64,000 nucleotides of DNA from an uncultured Aquimarina sp. (GTDB taxonomy: Bacteria; Bacteroidota; Bacteroidia; Flavobacteriales; Flavobacteriaceae), in assembly GCA_947500505.1 (NCBI GenBank), contig CANMSL010000004.1:310001-374000 (forward strand), given 5' to 3'. Positions 27,402 through 35,349 of the stretch are shown here, in pieces. The first letter of the stretch is position 1. The number at the start of each line of letters is the position of its first letter. A model generated the notes under the pieces. That model searched no databases and was not told where the DNA came from. It saw only the letters and a program-made list of their open reading frames with translations. A program made the translations under genes and the position numbers.

Positions 27402-27740
27402 CACGAGGGTGCATGCTACCTCAACTTCTATGCTAGATTTTCTTAAGACTTCATAAAGTTCAGGATTCTCCGTACCTGGATTAAAAATTACTCTTTTAGG
27501 AGTAAGATTCACGATGTAATCATAATACTGCCGTTGACGGTTCGGATTAAGATATAAAGTTATTGTATGGATATTTTCAAAATCAACTAATTCGGTCTTT
27601 ATTTTAATCCCAGAAACTTCACCTTCACGAAGACCTATTGCCTCTACGTCATGCTTATAACTGACTAATCTATTGATAGCAAGATTAGAATATCGATTGG
27701 ATTTTAGAGATGCGCCTAACACCAAAGTCTTTTTTGACAT
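27378..27740 (-). CDS. CoA-binding (YccU-like) domain protein
   Basis: 120 aa, a single small Rossmann-like CoA-binding domain. The opening [20 protein letters not shown], the middle [13 protein letters not shown] and the late [16 protein letters not shown] (a typical NPGxE motif) fit the family (e.g. YccU). Whether it binds CoA here, and for what purpose, is unknown. It overlaps the symporter 3' end by 24 bp on the opposite strand. Confidence 0.88.
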   Translation of the reverse strand: MSKKTLVLGASLKSNRYSNLAINRLVSYKHDVEAIGLREGEVSGIKIKTELVDFENIHTITLYLNPNRQRQYYDYIVNLTPKRVIFNPGTENPELYEVLRKSSIEVEVACTLVLLSTNQY

Positions 27741-27839
27741 GTTATTGAATAATTTGAAGGCAAAATAAAGTTAATATAAGAGTGTTTCTTGTTTTAAACG
27801 TTAAAAATAAAAGCTAAAATGTTAAAATCAAAAATGAGG

Positions 27840-27866
27840 TGTAACATTACGCTTCACTGTCCCGTC
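27840..27866 (+). promoter_or_regulatory. ECF-like promoter 1 (TGTAAC-N17-CGTC)
   Basis: TGTAAC at 27840-27845 and CGTC at 27863-27866, 17 bp apart, resemble ECF-sigma promoters (in Bacillus, sigma X and sigma M use TGTAAC/TGAAAC and CGTC). No coding region follows before the terminator at 27968. Confidence 0.55.
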
Positions 27867-27872
27867 TTATAG

Positions 27873-28000
27873 ATAAAGAAATATGATTTTCAAAAATTTA
27901 GTTAGTTAGTTACTTAATAATCAAATTTTATTCATAGTTGATGGTTAGTGTTACTATTTGATTATTATAAAAAACCGCTCCTTATCCAGGGGCGGTTTTT
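27873..28000 (+). ncRNA. putative small RNA 1 between ECF-like promoter and terminator
   Basis: A ~130-nt stretch begins just after promoter 1 and ends in a strong terminator. It holds only trivial reading frames (8 and 7 codons). It has a run of TTAG repeats (TTTAGTTAGTTAGTTAC). No plus-strand gene upstream explains the terminator, because the neighbouring gene at 27740 starts there and runs the other way. I infer a small RNA; a mis-placed leader is the alternative. Confidence 0.45.
27968..28000 (+). terminator. rho-independent terminator in the gap before the beta-barrel gene
   Basis: AAAACCGCTCC / GGGGCGGTTTT stem (one G-U pair), 7-nt loop, then TTTTT. It lies ~170 bp before the start of the next gene and has no upstream plus-strand CDS to end. 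Confidence 0.75.
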
Positions 28001-28035
28001 GATTTTATAATTAATTGTTAAAAGAAGAATATTGA

Positions 28036-28061
28036 TGTAACAGATTTTATATTCAATCGTC
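28036..28061 (+). promoter_or_regulatory. ECF-like promoter 2 (TGTAAC-N16-CGTC) for the beta-barrel gene
   Basis: TGTAAC at 28036-28041 and CGTC at 28058-28061, 16 bp apart, 109 bp before the ATG of the outer-membrane gene. It would yield a ~100-nt leader that includes a hairpin at 28095-28116. Confidence 0.55.
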
Positions 28062-28094
28062 ATATAACAAGCACACGCCTAATCACCGTGTTAA

Positions 28095-28116
28095 AAATGC
28101 ATAAATCTATGCATTT
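28095..28116 (+). promoter_or_regulatory. perfect stem-loop in the leader of the beta-barrel gene
   Basis: AAATGCATA / TATGCATTT, 9 bp with a 4-nt loop, inside the predicted 5' leader. It could stabilise the mRNA or be a binding site; there is no T-tract, so it is not a terminator. Confidence 0.4.
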
Positions 28117-28169
28117 GTTCTATGTATTACAAAGTACAATGTTAAACAATCAATCAAACAAACGTTCAG

Positions 28170-30572
28170 ATGAAATCAATCAATCAAAAAGCACTTGTGC
28201 TATTCTTATTTTTTTGTTATACCCTTGTTAGCACAGCACAGCCAAGTAACAAAGCCATAGTTGGCACAATCAAGGGTAAAGTAATGGACAAAAATCTTAA
28301 CCAGCCTATACCCTATGCTACTATCATTATTAATGATAGATCCGAAAAACTAGTTAGTGGAGGTATCACGAAAGAAAACGGGACATTTTTAATTAAAGAT
28401 ATACCAACAGGAAATTATATATTAAAAATACAGTTCATTGGATATAAGAGTTACAATCAACCTATAGAGATTTTAAAACAAAATAAAGATATTGATGTAG
28501 GTGTCATTTCATTAGAAGAAGAAGCCCAGGCACTAGATGATGTTACCATAATTGCAGAACGTACTACGATCGAACAAAAAATCGATCGAAAAGTAGTGAA
28601 TATTGGAAAAGATCTTACTACAACAGGAGGTACTGCTGCTGAAATTATGCAAAACATTCCATCCGTTAATGTAGATCAGGATGGTAATATCGCTTTAAGA
28701 GGTAATCCTAATGTACAAATATTAATTGACGGTAAACCTACTAACATTTCTCCTACTCAACTATTGAGACAAATACCGTCGACATCTATTAAATCTGTAG
28801 AATTAATCACCAATCCTTCTGCAAAATATAACCCGGAAGGGATGAGTGGAATTATCAATATAGTATTACGCAAGAATGCCAATATTGGTTTTAATGGTAA
28901 CATCAACCTGGGAGTAAATTGGGATAAAAATGCCCGATTTAATAGTTCTATAGATCTTAATTACAGAAGCGGCAAAATAAATGTATATGGAAATTACGGG
29001 GCAAACATTACTAAAAATCTAAATCAAGGTTTTGTGTTTAGAGGAGACCAAAACTACAGAACCGACTTTCGTTTTCAGGATAATAACAAATCTCACCTAT
29101 TTAAAGTAGGATTTGACTATTACATTAATGACCGAAATACAATATCAATTTATACCAATCAAAATTTATTTGATGGAATAACTGCAGGAGCCACCGATAT
29201 CCTATTTTTTGATACTCCTCAGGATAATGTATTTCAGGATTTAATAAGTGATAGTGGAAATTTAGGATCTACTTACAATATTGACTTTAAACATGATTTT
29301 AAAAAGGAGGGTCATAACATAGAATTAGAAGTTGATTTTAATGTTCTTGATAGCGACAGTGATGATAACTTTGATTTTGTTGGTGGTACGACTGTGGATT
29401 ATAATGATGCTTTAAATAACGAAAGAACAAATACAACGATTAATGTAGATTACGTAAATCCTTTATCCGAGAAAGCAAAACTAGAACTGGGATATGAAGG
29501 AAGATTAAGGCGTACGGATAATGAGTACCAATCTACCTTGTTTGATGATTCTCAATATAAATATGATCGTGATATTCACGCCGTATATGCTACCTATGCA
29601 AAAAAATTTAAACAATGGTCTTATCAATTGGGAGCAAGATTAGAAAGCTACCAGGTAGATGCATTTGTCAATGGTACTAAAGTGTTTGAAGATGATATTT
29701 TTACTATTTATCCGTCTGCATATCTAAATTATACTCCCGGAGAAAAGAACACATATCAATTGAGTTATAGCCGTAGGGTAGACAGGCCAGGACTCAATCA
29801 GGTGAATCCTATTAGAGAATGGAGTACCCCAAGAATTACCTCAAGAGGAAACCCGGAGTTAGATCCGCAATTTACAAATTCCATAGAACTTAATTATACC
29901 CGAAAATTAAAGGGAGGATCAATTACCGCAGGAACATTTTATCGTTTAATAAACGATGAAATCAATCAAACGCTTTTAGTAGATCCTACTGTTGAAGAAG
30001 GTCAGATACTTACTTTTGAAAATTTTGCTAACAACTCTGCATATGGAGTAGAAATTTCCAGCAATTATCGTCCTACAAAGTGGTGGAATTTTAATGCAAG
30101 TTTTGATTTATACGCTCAAACCCAAAAAGGAATCGTAGAAGATGTTGTAGAAATTAATGGAATGGATGAAATTATACAGGTGCCAAGTGAGGTAGATGCT
30201 TTTATTTATAATTTTAGAATGAATAACAATTTTAAAGCTACTAAAAATTTAACTTTTCAAGTATTCGGTTTTTACAGAGGAGAGCAAGAAGGTATCCAGT
30301 TTAAAAGTAAGCCATTTTATTTTGTAAATACAGGAGCCAGATATAACTTCTTAGAAGGAAAAGGAACAGCAAGTATCAATTTTAATGATATTTTTAATAC
30401 AATGCGTTTTAGATTTTCCGGGGACTTCCCATTTGAACAAAGTGGAGAATTTCAGGGAGAGACACAAACAATTTTTCTTGGATTATCCTATCGCTTTGGT
30501 AGTGGAAAAAACAGAAAAGTTTCCAGAAAACGAAGAGATAAAAACGAAAAAACCGGTGGCGGAATCCTATAA
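28170..30572 (+). CDS. TonB-receptor-like outer-membrane beta-barrel protein
   Basis: 800 aa. Signal peptide ALVLFLFFCYTLVSTAQ; residues ~30-115 form a carboxypeptidase-regulatory-like beta-sandwich (GTIKGKVMDKNLNQPIPYAT, FLIKDIPTGNYILKIQFIGY); ~125-235 a plug-like domain (TTGGTAAEIMQNIPSVNVDQ, then GNIALRGNPNVQILIDGKPT); and the rest a large beta-barrel of the type called outer membrane protein beta-barrel family in Bacteroidota. No SusD partner is adjacent. The promoter context (ECF-like site, leader hairpin, nearby putative small RNA) suggests control by an ECF sigma. A charged Lys/Arg-rich C-terminal tail follows the last strand. Confidence 0.9.
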   Translation: MKSINQKALVLFLFFCYTLVSTAQPSNKAIVGTIKGKVMDKNLNQPIPYATIIINDRSEKLVSGGITKENGTFLIKDIPTGNYILKIQFIGYKSYNQPIEILKQNKDIDVGVISLEEEAQALDDVTIIAERTTIEQKIDRKVVNIGKDLTTTGGTAAEIMQNIPSVNVDQDGNIALRGNPNVQILIDGKPTNISPTQLLRQIPSTSIKSVELITNPSAKYNPEGMSGIINIVLRKNANIGFNGNINLGVNWDKNARFNSSIDLNYRSGKINVYGNYGANITKNLNQGFVFRGDQNYRTDFRFQDNNKSHLFKVGFDYYINDRNTISIYTNQNLFDGITAGATDILFFDTPQDNVFQDLISDSGNLGSTYNIDFKHDFKKEGHNIELEVDFNVLDSDSDDNFDFVGGTTVDYNDALNNERTNTTINVDYVNPLSEKAKLELGYEGRLRRTDNEYQSTLFDDSQYKYDRDIHAVYATYAKKFKQWSYQLGARLESYQVDAFVNGTKVFEDDIFTIYPSAYLNYTPGEKNTYQLSYSRRVDRPGLNQVNPIREWSTPRITSRGNPELDPQFTNSIELNYTRKLKGGSITAGTFYRLINDEINQTLLVDPTVEEGQILTFENFANNSAYGVEISSNYRPTKWWNFNASFDLYAQTQKGIVEDVVEINGMDEIIQVPSEVDAFIYNFRMNNNFKATKNLTFQVFGFYRGEQEGIQFKSKPFYFVNTGARYNFLEGKGTASINFNDIFNTMRFRFSGDFPFEQSGEFQGETQTIFLGLSYRFGSGKNRKVSRKRRDKNEKTGGGIL

Positions 30573-30686
30573 ATTAATTAAATAATATGTTAATATTGTA
30601 AAATATTCTCAATTTTTTTGTTAAATTTAAATATTATCAAACAATAATGCCTTAAAGTTAAATAAATGCAAAAAAACGAATGTTTT

Positions 30687-30712
30687 TGTAACACTATGTA
30701 ATTTGTTACGTC
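30687..30712 (+). promoter_or_regulatory. ECF-like promoter 3 (TGTAAC-N16-CGTC)
   Basis: TGTAAC at 30687-30692 and CGTC at 30709-30712, 16 bp apart, downstream of the beta-barrel gene. Only a short non-coding stretch lies between it and the terminator at 30781. Confidence 0.45.
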
Positions 30713-30718
30713 TATTAT

Positions 30719-30816
30719 AGTACCATTACGGTTATAATTTATTTGAATTAGCCTTTAAAGAAAAATAACCAGGTTACGACAAAAAACCGCGAAACCAAAA
30801 AGTTTCGCGGTTTTTA
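30719..30816 (+). ncRNA. putative small RNA 2 between ECF-like promoter and terminator
   Basis: A ~95-nt stretch from just after promoter 3 to the end of the hairpin terminator; no reading frame of interest. The terminator could instead end the beta-barrel or fabH transcripts, so this call is weaker than that of small RNA 1. Confidence 0.3.
30781..30816. terminator. strong bidirectional terminator
   Basis: AAAAAACCGCGAAAC / GTTTCGCGGTTTTT with a 6-nt loop between the beta-barrel gene (plus) and fabH (minus). The A and T flanks allow use on both strands. Confidence 0.85.
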
Positions 30817-30843
30817 TTTTATCTTAACTCAGGGTATTATATC

Positions 30844-31854
30844 CTACCACTTTATTATCGCACTCCCCCAGGTGAAACCACTTCCGAATGCGGCCAGGAC
30901 CACTAAATCTCCCTCTTTAATTTTTCCTTCTTCCCAGGCTTCTGTTAAAGCAATCGGAATGGATGCAGCCGTAGTATTTCCATATCGCTGAATATTGTTG
31001 AAAACCTGATCATCTGACAGTCTGAATTGTTTTTGCACAAATTGAGAAATTCTAAGATTAGCCTGATGCGGTATCAGCATATTTATATCAGAAGCAGTAA
31101 GGCTATTTTGCTGTAACCCTTCATTAATAACCTCAGAAAAGCGAACTACTGCATTCTTAAATACAAATTGTCCATTCATATATGGATAGTAAGGTATATT
31201 TTCCTGATCATTTTCAGCAATGATTTCAGGAACCCAATGTTCTGTACTTGGTCCTTCCAGGGATAATTCTTTAGCGTGTTCTCCCTCGCTGTGTAAATGA
31301 GTTGATAAAACACCACTGCCATCATCTTTTTCGTTTCTGGACAATACCATCGCTCCTGCTCCATCTCCAAATATTACCGAAACTCCCCTACCTCTGGTTG
31401 TCATATCCAGACCACCACTGTGATTCTCACTTCCGATAATCAAAACGTTTTTGTACATACCAGTTTTGATAAACTGATCAGCCACAGACAGTGCATATAC
31501 AAATCCGCTACATTGATTTCGTACATCCAGCGCGGGAATTGTATCCATATCCATCATATGCTGCACCCGTACTCCTCCACCTGGAAAATACATATCCGGG
31601 CTTAGTGTTGCGAAAATGATAAAATCTATATCGTCTTTTGTCAAATTAGCTCTTTCTAAAGCTATTTTGGCCGCCTTTACTCCCATAATAGAAGTACTAT
31701 TACCATCTCCTTTTTTGATATGGCGTCTTTCTTTTATACCGGTTCGTTCCTGAATCCAGGCGTCATTAGTATCCATTATTTTTGAAAGATCATCATTGGT
31801 CACAACGTTTTCAGGAACATAACTTCCTAATCCTGTTACTTTTGAAGTATACAT
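30844..31854 (-). CDS. fabH: beta-ketoacyl-ACP synthase III (FabH-like)
   Basis: 336 aa. The Cys-His-Asn triad of ketoacyl-ACP synthase III is visible: Cys115 in VRNQCSGFVYAL, His263 in MLIPHQANLR and Asn293 in RYGNTTAASIP. The N-terminal GLGSYVPENVVTNDDLSKIM and WIQERTGIKER are typical. It condenses an acyl-CoA primer with malonyl-ACP to start fatty-acid synthesis. It is monocistronic here, away from fab or rpmF/plsX genes, so it may be a paralogue dedicated to special primers (e.g. branched chains). Confidence 0.92.
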   Translation of the reverse strand: MYTSKVTGLGSYVPENVVTNDDLSKIMDTNDAWIQERTGIKERRHIKKGDGNSTSIMGVKAAKIALERANLTKDDIDFIIFATLSPDMYFPGGGVRVQHMMDMDTIPALDVRNQCSGFVYALSVADQFIKTGMYKNVLIIGSENHSGGLDMTTRGRGVSVIFGDGAGAMVLSRNEKDDGSGVLSTHLHSEGEHAKELSLEGPSTEHWVPEIIAENDQENIPYYPYMNGQFVFKNAVVRFSEVINEGLQQNSLTASDINMLIPHQANLRISQFVQKQFRLSDDQVFNNIQRYGNTTAASIPIALTEAWEEGKIKEGDLVVLAAFGSGFTWGSAIIKW

Positions 31855-32126
31855 ATATTATAATATTGAGTGTGTATTGTGCGTACTTATAGCGTATAAT
31901 TAGTATTGCTAAAAAAACTGCAAAGCAAGATATGTATTCTTATGTTTTTGATAAAAGAAACGGCAATCTTATTGTATGCATGCATAGTAAATCGGTTTTC
32001 AAAAGTTAATAATCGATTATAATGAGTTTTTCCAAACCACAACGAATCCAGTATATATAACATGCCTCTATTAAGCCTTTAAGTAAGTATGATTATATTT
32101 AGATTACAAATTATTAAAACAAGGTG

Positions 32127-32888
32127 ATGTTCGAGCTGGATATATATTTTATAACACTAGTAATTCTTCTGTACTTTACTTTACATTATACTTATAACTC
32201 AATCTTACCAAGAATAAAAGGTAAAATTGGTGAATCTTTGATTGCAAGCCGTTTGGATAAACTGAATAGAAAACATTACAGAACCTTTAACAATATCTAC
32301 ATAAAGGTAAATAACCGAAGTTCCCAAATAGATCATTTAGTAATTTCAGTCCACGGTATATTTGTTATTGAAACAAAACATTACAAAGGATGGATTCATG
32401 GACACGAAAAATCAGAATATTGGACACAATCAATTTATAAACACAAAAGGCAATTATTTAATCCCATTAGGGAGAATTGGTCTCACGTATCAACTTTGAA
32501 AACACTATTTCCAGAATTAGGACATGGAATATATCATCCGATAGTGGTGTTTTCTGGAAGTGCAAAACTAAAAAATGTATATTCTAGACTACCGGTAATA
32601 AGAAGGCACGAACTCCTTAGAACCATTAAGCGAGAGAAACATATTTACTTATCTGAAAAAGAAGTTGAAGATATTTCAAACAGGCTTGTCAATTTTATAA
32701 TAACGGATAAAAAGAAAATAAAGAACCATAAAAACAATACAAAAAGATACATTTATCAAAAAAAGAAAAATGTAAAGTCGTTAATTTGTCCAAGGTGCAA
32801 AGGAAAACTGGTGGTAAGAAAAGGAAAATATGGAAAATTTTATGGTTGTTTAAACTTTCCAAAATGTAGATTCTCAAAGAAAATATAG
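32127..32888 (+). CDS. membrane-anchored NERD-domain protein with topoisomerase-type zinc finger
   Basis: 253 aa from the ATG at 32127. An N-terminal membrane helix at ~5-25 (IYFITLVILLYFTLHYTYN) is followed by a NERD (nuclease-related) domain at ~33-140. Its conserved core is KIGESLIASRLDKL, RSSQIDHLVISVHGIFVIET and KHYKGWIHG, with the Asp of QID and the Glu/Lys of ETK like a PD-(D/E)XK active site. A Lys-rich linker leads to a C4 zinc finger at ~220-253 (CPRCKGKLVVRKGKYGKFYG, then CLNFPKC), as at the C-terminus of topoisomerase I. Possible nucleic-acid nuclease at the membrane; function unproven. Confidence 0.85.
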   Translation: MFELDIYFITLVILLYFTLHYTYNSILPRIKGKIGESLIASRLDKLNRKHYRTFNNIYIKVNNRSSQIDHLVISVHGIFVIETKHYKGWIHGHEKSEYWTQSIYKHKRQLFNPIRENWSHVSTLKTLFPELGHGIYHPIVVFSGSAKLKNVYSRLPVIRRHELLRTIKREKHIYLSEKEVEDISNRLVNFIITDKKKIKNHKNNTKRYIYQKKKNVKSLICPRCKGKLVVRKGKYGKFYGCLNFPKCRFSKKI

Positions 32889-32989
32889 CTACCTGATCTA
32901 ATTTTGCACATTATGATAACTTTCTGATATCAATAAAATTAGCTTTTTAATATCTATTAATTAACATCTGATTTTTTTAGATTAATTTT

Positions 32990-33027
32990 TAAAAACTGAA
33001 AGGCACGCCAACCACAGCATGCCTTTC
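32990..33027 (-). terminator. terminator of the TetR-AarF unit
   Basis: On the minus strand GAAAGGCATGC pairs with GCGTGCCTTTC (one G-U), followed by AGTTTTT. It lies ~50 bp beyond the AarF-like stop. Confidence 0.7.
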
Positions 33028-33077
33028 TAACAACCTAACCAATAAATAAACAAACCAAAGTCAATCAGAATGACTGA

Positions 33078-34385
33078 CTAAAGGTACTTTTCAAAATTTT
33101 TAACACGAACGGTTGCTCCTAAGTCGTGTAATAAATTGTATAAGCCAAAAAATGTTCTGTTGATATATAAGAAGTGTTTACTTCCTCTATTACCATTCAT
33201 TTTTCTGAGCTCTGTATCCTTAGAATATTTTTCGCTTAATTCTGTGATTGCTCCCCAGAAATCTTCGTCCGCAAAGTCAAATACCTCCTCATTAAAAGGT
33301 TTCGTAAAAAGACTTAACATTTCGTAGAACAACTCCGAAAAGAATTTTCTTTCTTCCTCAGAATCGTCTTCTCGGAGTATTTCCAGTTCGAACATCTTAA
33401 GGGCAAAAAAATCTGGGTTATCTATATTTTCTTTTTCTGCTAACTCGAAATATGGTGTGTAAAATTCTAAAGGGACCTTTTTAACACAACCAAAATCTAT
33501 TGCGATTAAATTATCGTCGTTATCAACCAGAAAATTTCCTGGATGTGGGTCTGCGTGCACGGCTTTTAGAATATGCATCTGATACATATAAAAATCCCAT
33601 AGTGCCTGACCAATCTTATTCGCTTTCTCTTGATCAGAATTTTTCTCAGCAAATTCACTTAAATGAACGCCGTCCATCCAATCCATTGTAATAATGCGCT
33701 TACTTGACAGCTCCTCGTAATATTTGGGAAAGGTAAGATTCGGAATTTTTGAGCACGCTTCGGTAATTTCCTTGCTTTGCTTTACTTCTAAAACATAATC
33801 TGTTTCTTCAAGCAGTTTACCTTCTAATTCCTGGAAATACTTATCAGAATCCTTCCCCTTTAAATTAAACATTCTGATGGCGATGGGCTTTACCATCGCC
33901 AAATCAGAACTTATACTGTCTGCAACTCCAGGATATTGAATTTTCACAGCAAGTTTTTTCCCATCTTTAGATGCCTTATGTACCTGTCCGATACTGGCAG
34001 CATTAACAGATTGAGTTGCAAACGTATCATATAAATCTTCCGGATATTTTCCGTGATATTTTTTAAAAGTTCTTCGTACCAAAGGCGCAGATAATGGAGG
34101 AACACTAAATTGAGCCAAAGAGAATTTTTCTACATAAGCGCTAGGAAGTATATTTTTCTCCATTGACAGCATTTGTGCAACCTTTAACGCACTCCCCTTC
34201 AGATTTTTTAGTCCATCATAAATATCTGCTGCATTACTTTCATTAAGCTGATCTCTGGTAACATTAGGATTAACAGCTTTTTTACTATAGTATTTCAGAT
34301 AATTACCACCTACTTTTACACCAGTCTTCACCAGCTCAGTCGTGCGTCCTAATTTTGTAGTTGGTATTTTATCTATTGTTTTCAT
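33078..34385 (-). CDS. ABC1/AarF (UbiB-type) atypical kinase
   Basis: 435 aa. Landmarks of the AarF/UbiB/ADCK family: an N-terminal extension with LKGSALKVAQMLSMEKNILP (KxGQ-like motif, here KVAQ), the ATP-binding loop region AASIGQVHKASKDGKKLAVK, invariant Lys in KIQYPG and the catalytic HADPHPGNFLVDNDDNLIAI followed by DFG (IDFGCVKKV). Members support ubiquinone or menaquinone biosynthesis and lipid homeostasis; the substrate here is unknown. The TetR-like gene 41 bp upstream and the shared terminator suggest one unit. Confidence 0.9.
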   Translation of the reverse strand: MKTIDKIPTTKLGRTTELVKTGVKVGGNYLKYYSKKAVNPNVTRDQLNESNAADIYDGLKNLKGSALKVAQMLSMEKNILPSAYVEKFSLAQFSVPPLSAPLVRRTFKKYHGKYPEDLYDTFATQSVNAASIGQVHKASKDGKKLAVKIQYPGVADSISSDLAMVKPIAIRMFNLKGKDSDKYFQELEGKLLEETDYVLEVKQSKEITEACSKIPNLTFPKYYEELSSKRIITMDWMDGVHLSEFAEKNSDQEKANKIGQALWDFYMYQMHILKAVHADPHPGNFLVDNDDNLIAIDFGCVKKVPLEFYTPYFELAEKENIDNPDFFALKMFELEILREDDSEEERKFFSELFYEMLSLFTKPFNEEVFDFADEDFWGAITELSEKYSKDTELRKMNGNRGSKHFLYINRTFFGLYNLLHDLGATVRVKNFEKYL

Positions 34386-34426
34386 ATGATCTTCTTATCT
34401 TTTTCTGTACCTTTTAATTTCTCTAA

Positions 34427-35092
34427 TTAATTCCACATAGCTTTTTCTTTCCATAAAAATTTTCCAAAATCCAAAACACTGCTGAGCGGTGTATTATCAA
34501 ACAAATCAAATATTGTATTTACCGACTTTTCTATAGCAATATCAGTTTTTTCAAATCCAGGAGACTCATCATCCATCCAAAATTTAAGAAGGAACAAAAA
34601 TTGTAGCCAAGCACCTTCAGAGTACACCGAAACAGGATTTTTAGCAATTCTAAATAACTTATCTTCATTATCAATCTCAATCAATTCCTTTGCAAACTCT
34701 TTTATATGTCTTCGCAATCCTTTTAATTGCCCCAAATTTTTTAGAGGCATCTCGTGATAGCTTAGCGTCATTACTACGTAACTACGATTCAAAGTTAATA
34801 ACTCAAAAAATGTATAAAAGAAAGTCAGCATCTTGTCCTTACTTGACAAATTTGTGTATTCCTTATTGCTGTTCATAGCATCTATTGTCGTGCTAAAAAA
34901 TGTGTTCCAAATTCCTTTATTAACGCTTTCCAGACTACCAAAAAAAGAATAAAATTGTTCTTCTTTTATTTTTGATTCTTTACAGAATTTATACACCGAT
35001 TTCGGATAGCCGTCGTTTTCCAATACATAATTCATATACTTTGTTATTATGAATTGGCTATCTACTGTTTGTTTTTTATTAGATGCTGCCAT
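34427..35092 (-). CDS. TetR-family-like regulator
   Basis: 221 aa, all-helical. The N-terminus (MAASNKKQTVDSQFIITKYM, then SVYKFCKESKIKEEQFYSFF) fits a TetR-type helix-turn-helix, with YSFFGSLESVNKGIW like the end of that domain (compare YxxFxSKExL). The rest is a ligand-binding helical bundle. It lies just upstream of the AarF-like kinase, a pair I have seen in Flavobacteria, and is divergent from htpG across a 257-bp gap. It may autoregulate the pair; ligand unknown. Confidence 0.75.
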   Translation of the reverse strand: MAASNKKQTVDSQFIITKYMNYVLENDGYPKSVYKFCKESKIKEEQFYSFFGSLESVNKGIWNTFFSTTIDAMNSNKEYTNLSSKDKMLTFFYTFFELLTLNRSYVVMTLSYHEMPLKNLGQLKGLRRHIKEFAKELIEIDNEDKLFRIAKNPVSVYSEGAWLQFLFLLKFWMDDESPGFEKTDIAIEKSVNTIFDLFDNTPLSSVLDFGKFLWKEKAMWN

Positions 35093-35349
35093 AACTGTAA
35101 TTTTATACTGTAAAGATAATGATTGTTCAACATTTTATTAAAAAACTTAAACAAAATATTTGTTAAAGTTGTTTCAAAAAAAATGAAACTTAAAATGCCT
35201 CTGTAGATTAGACGAAATACATACATTTTACTTACATCCTGTGTTTTGGTATCGTAAGTTCAATGTCAGTTTGTCAGCTACGCAGAATTGGTATTTTTTT
35301 TGACTAGTTAGAGACACAGAAGTGATAATTAAAACTAAAACATAAAAAA

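Noticed and set aside
27741..28169. Gene for a small protein in the gap before the beta-barrel gene
   Set aside because: Only frames of 7-8 codons start in it; a non-coding RNA fits better.
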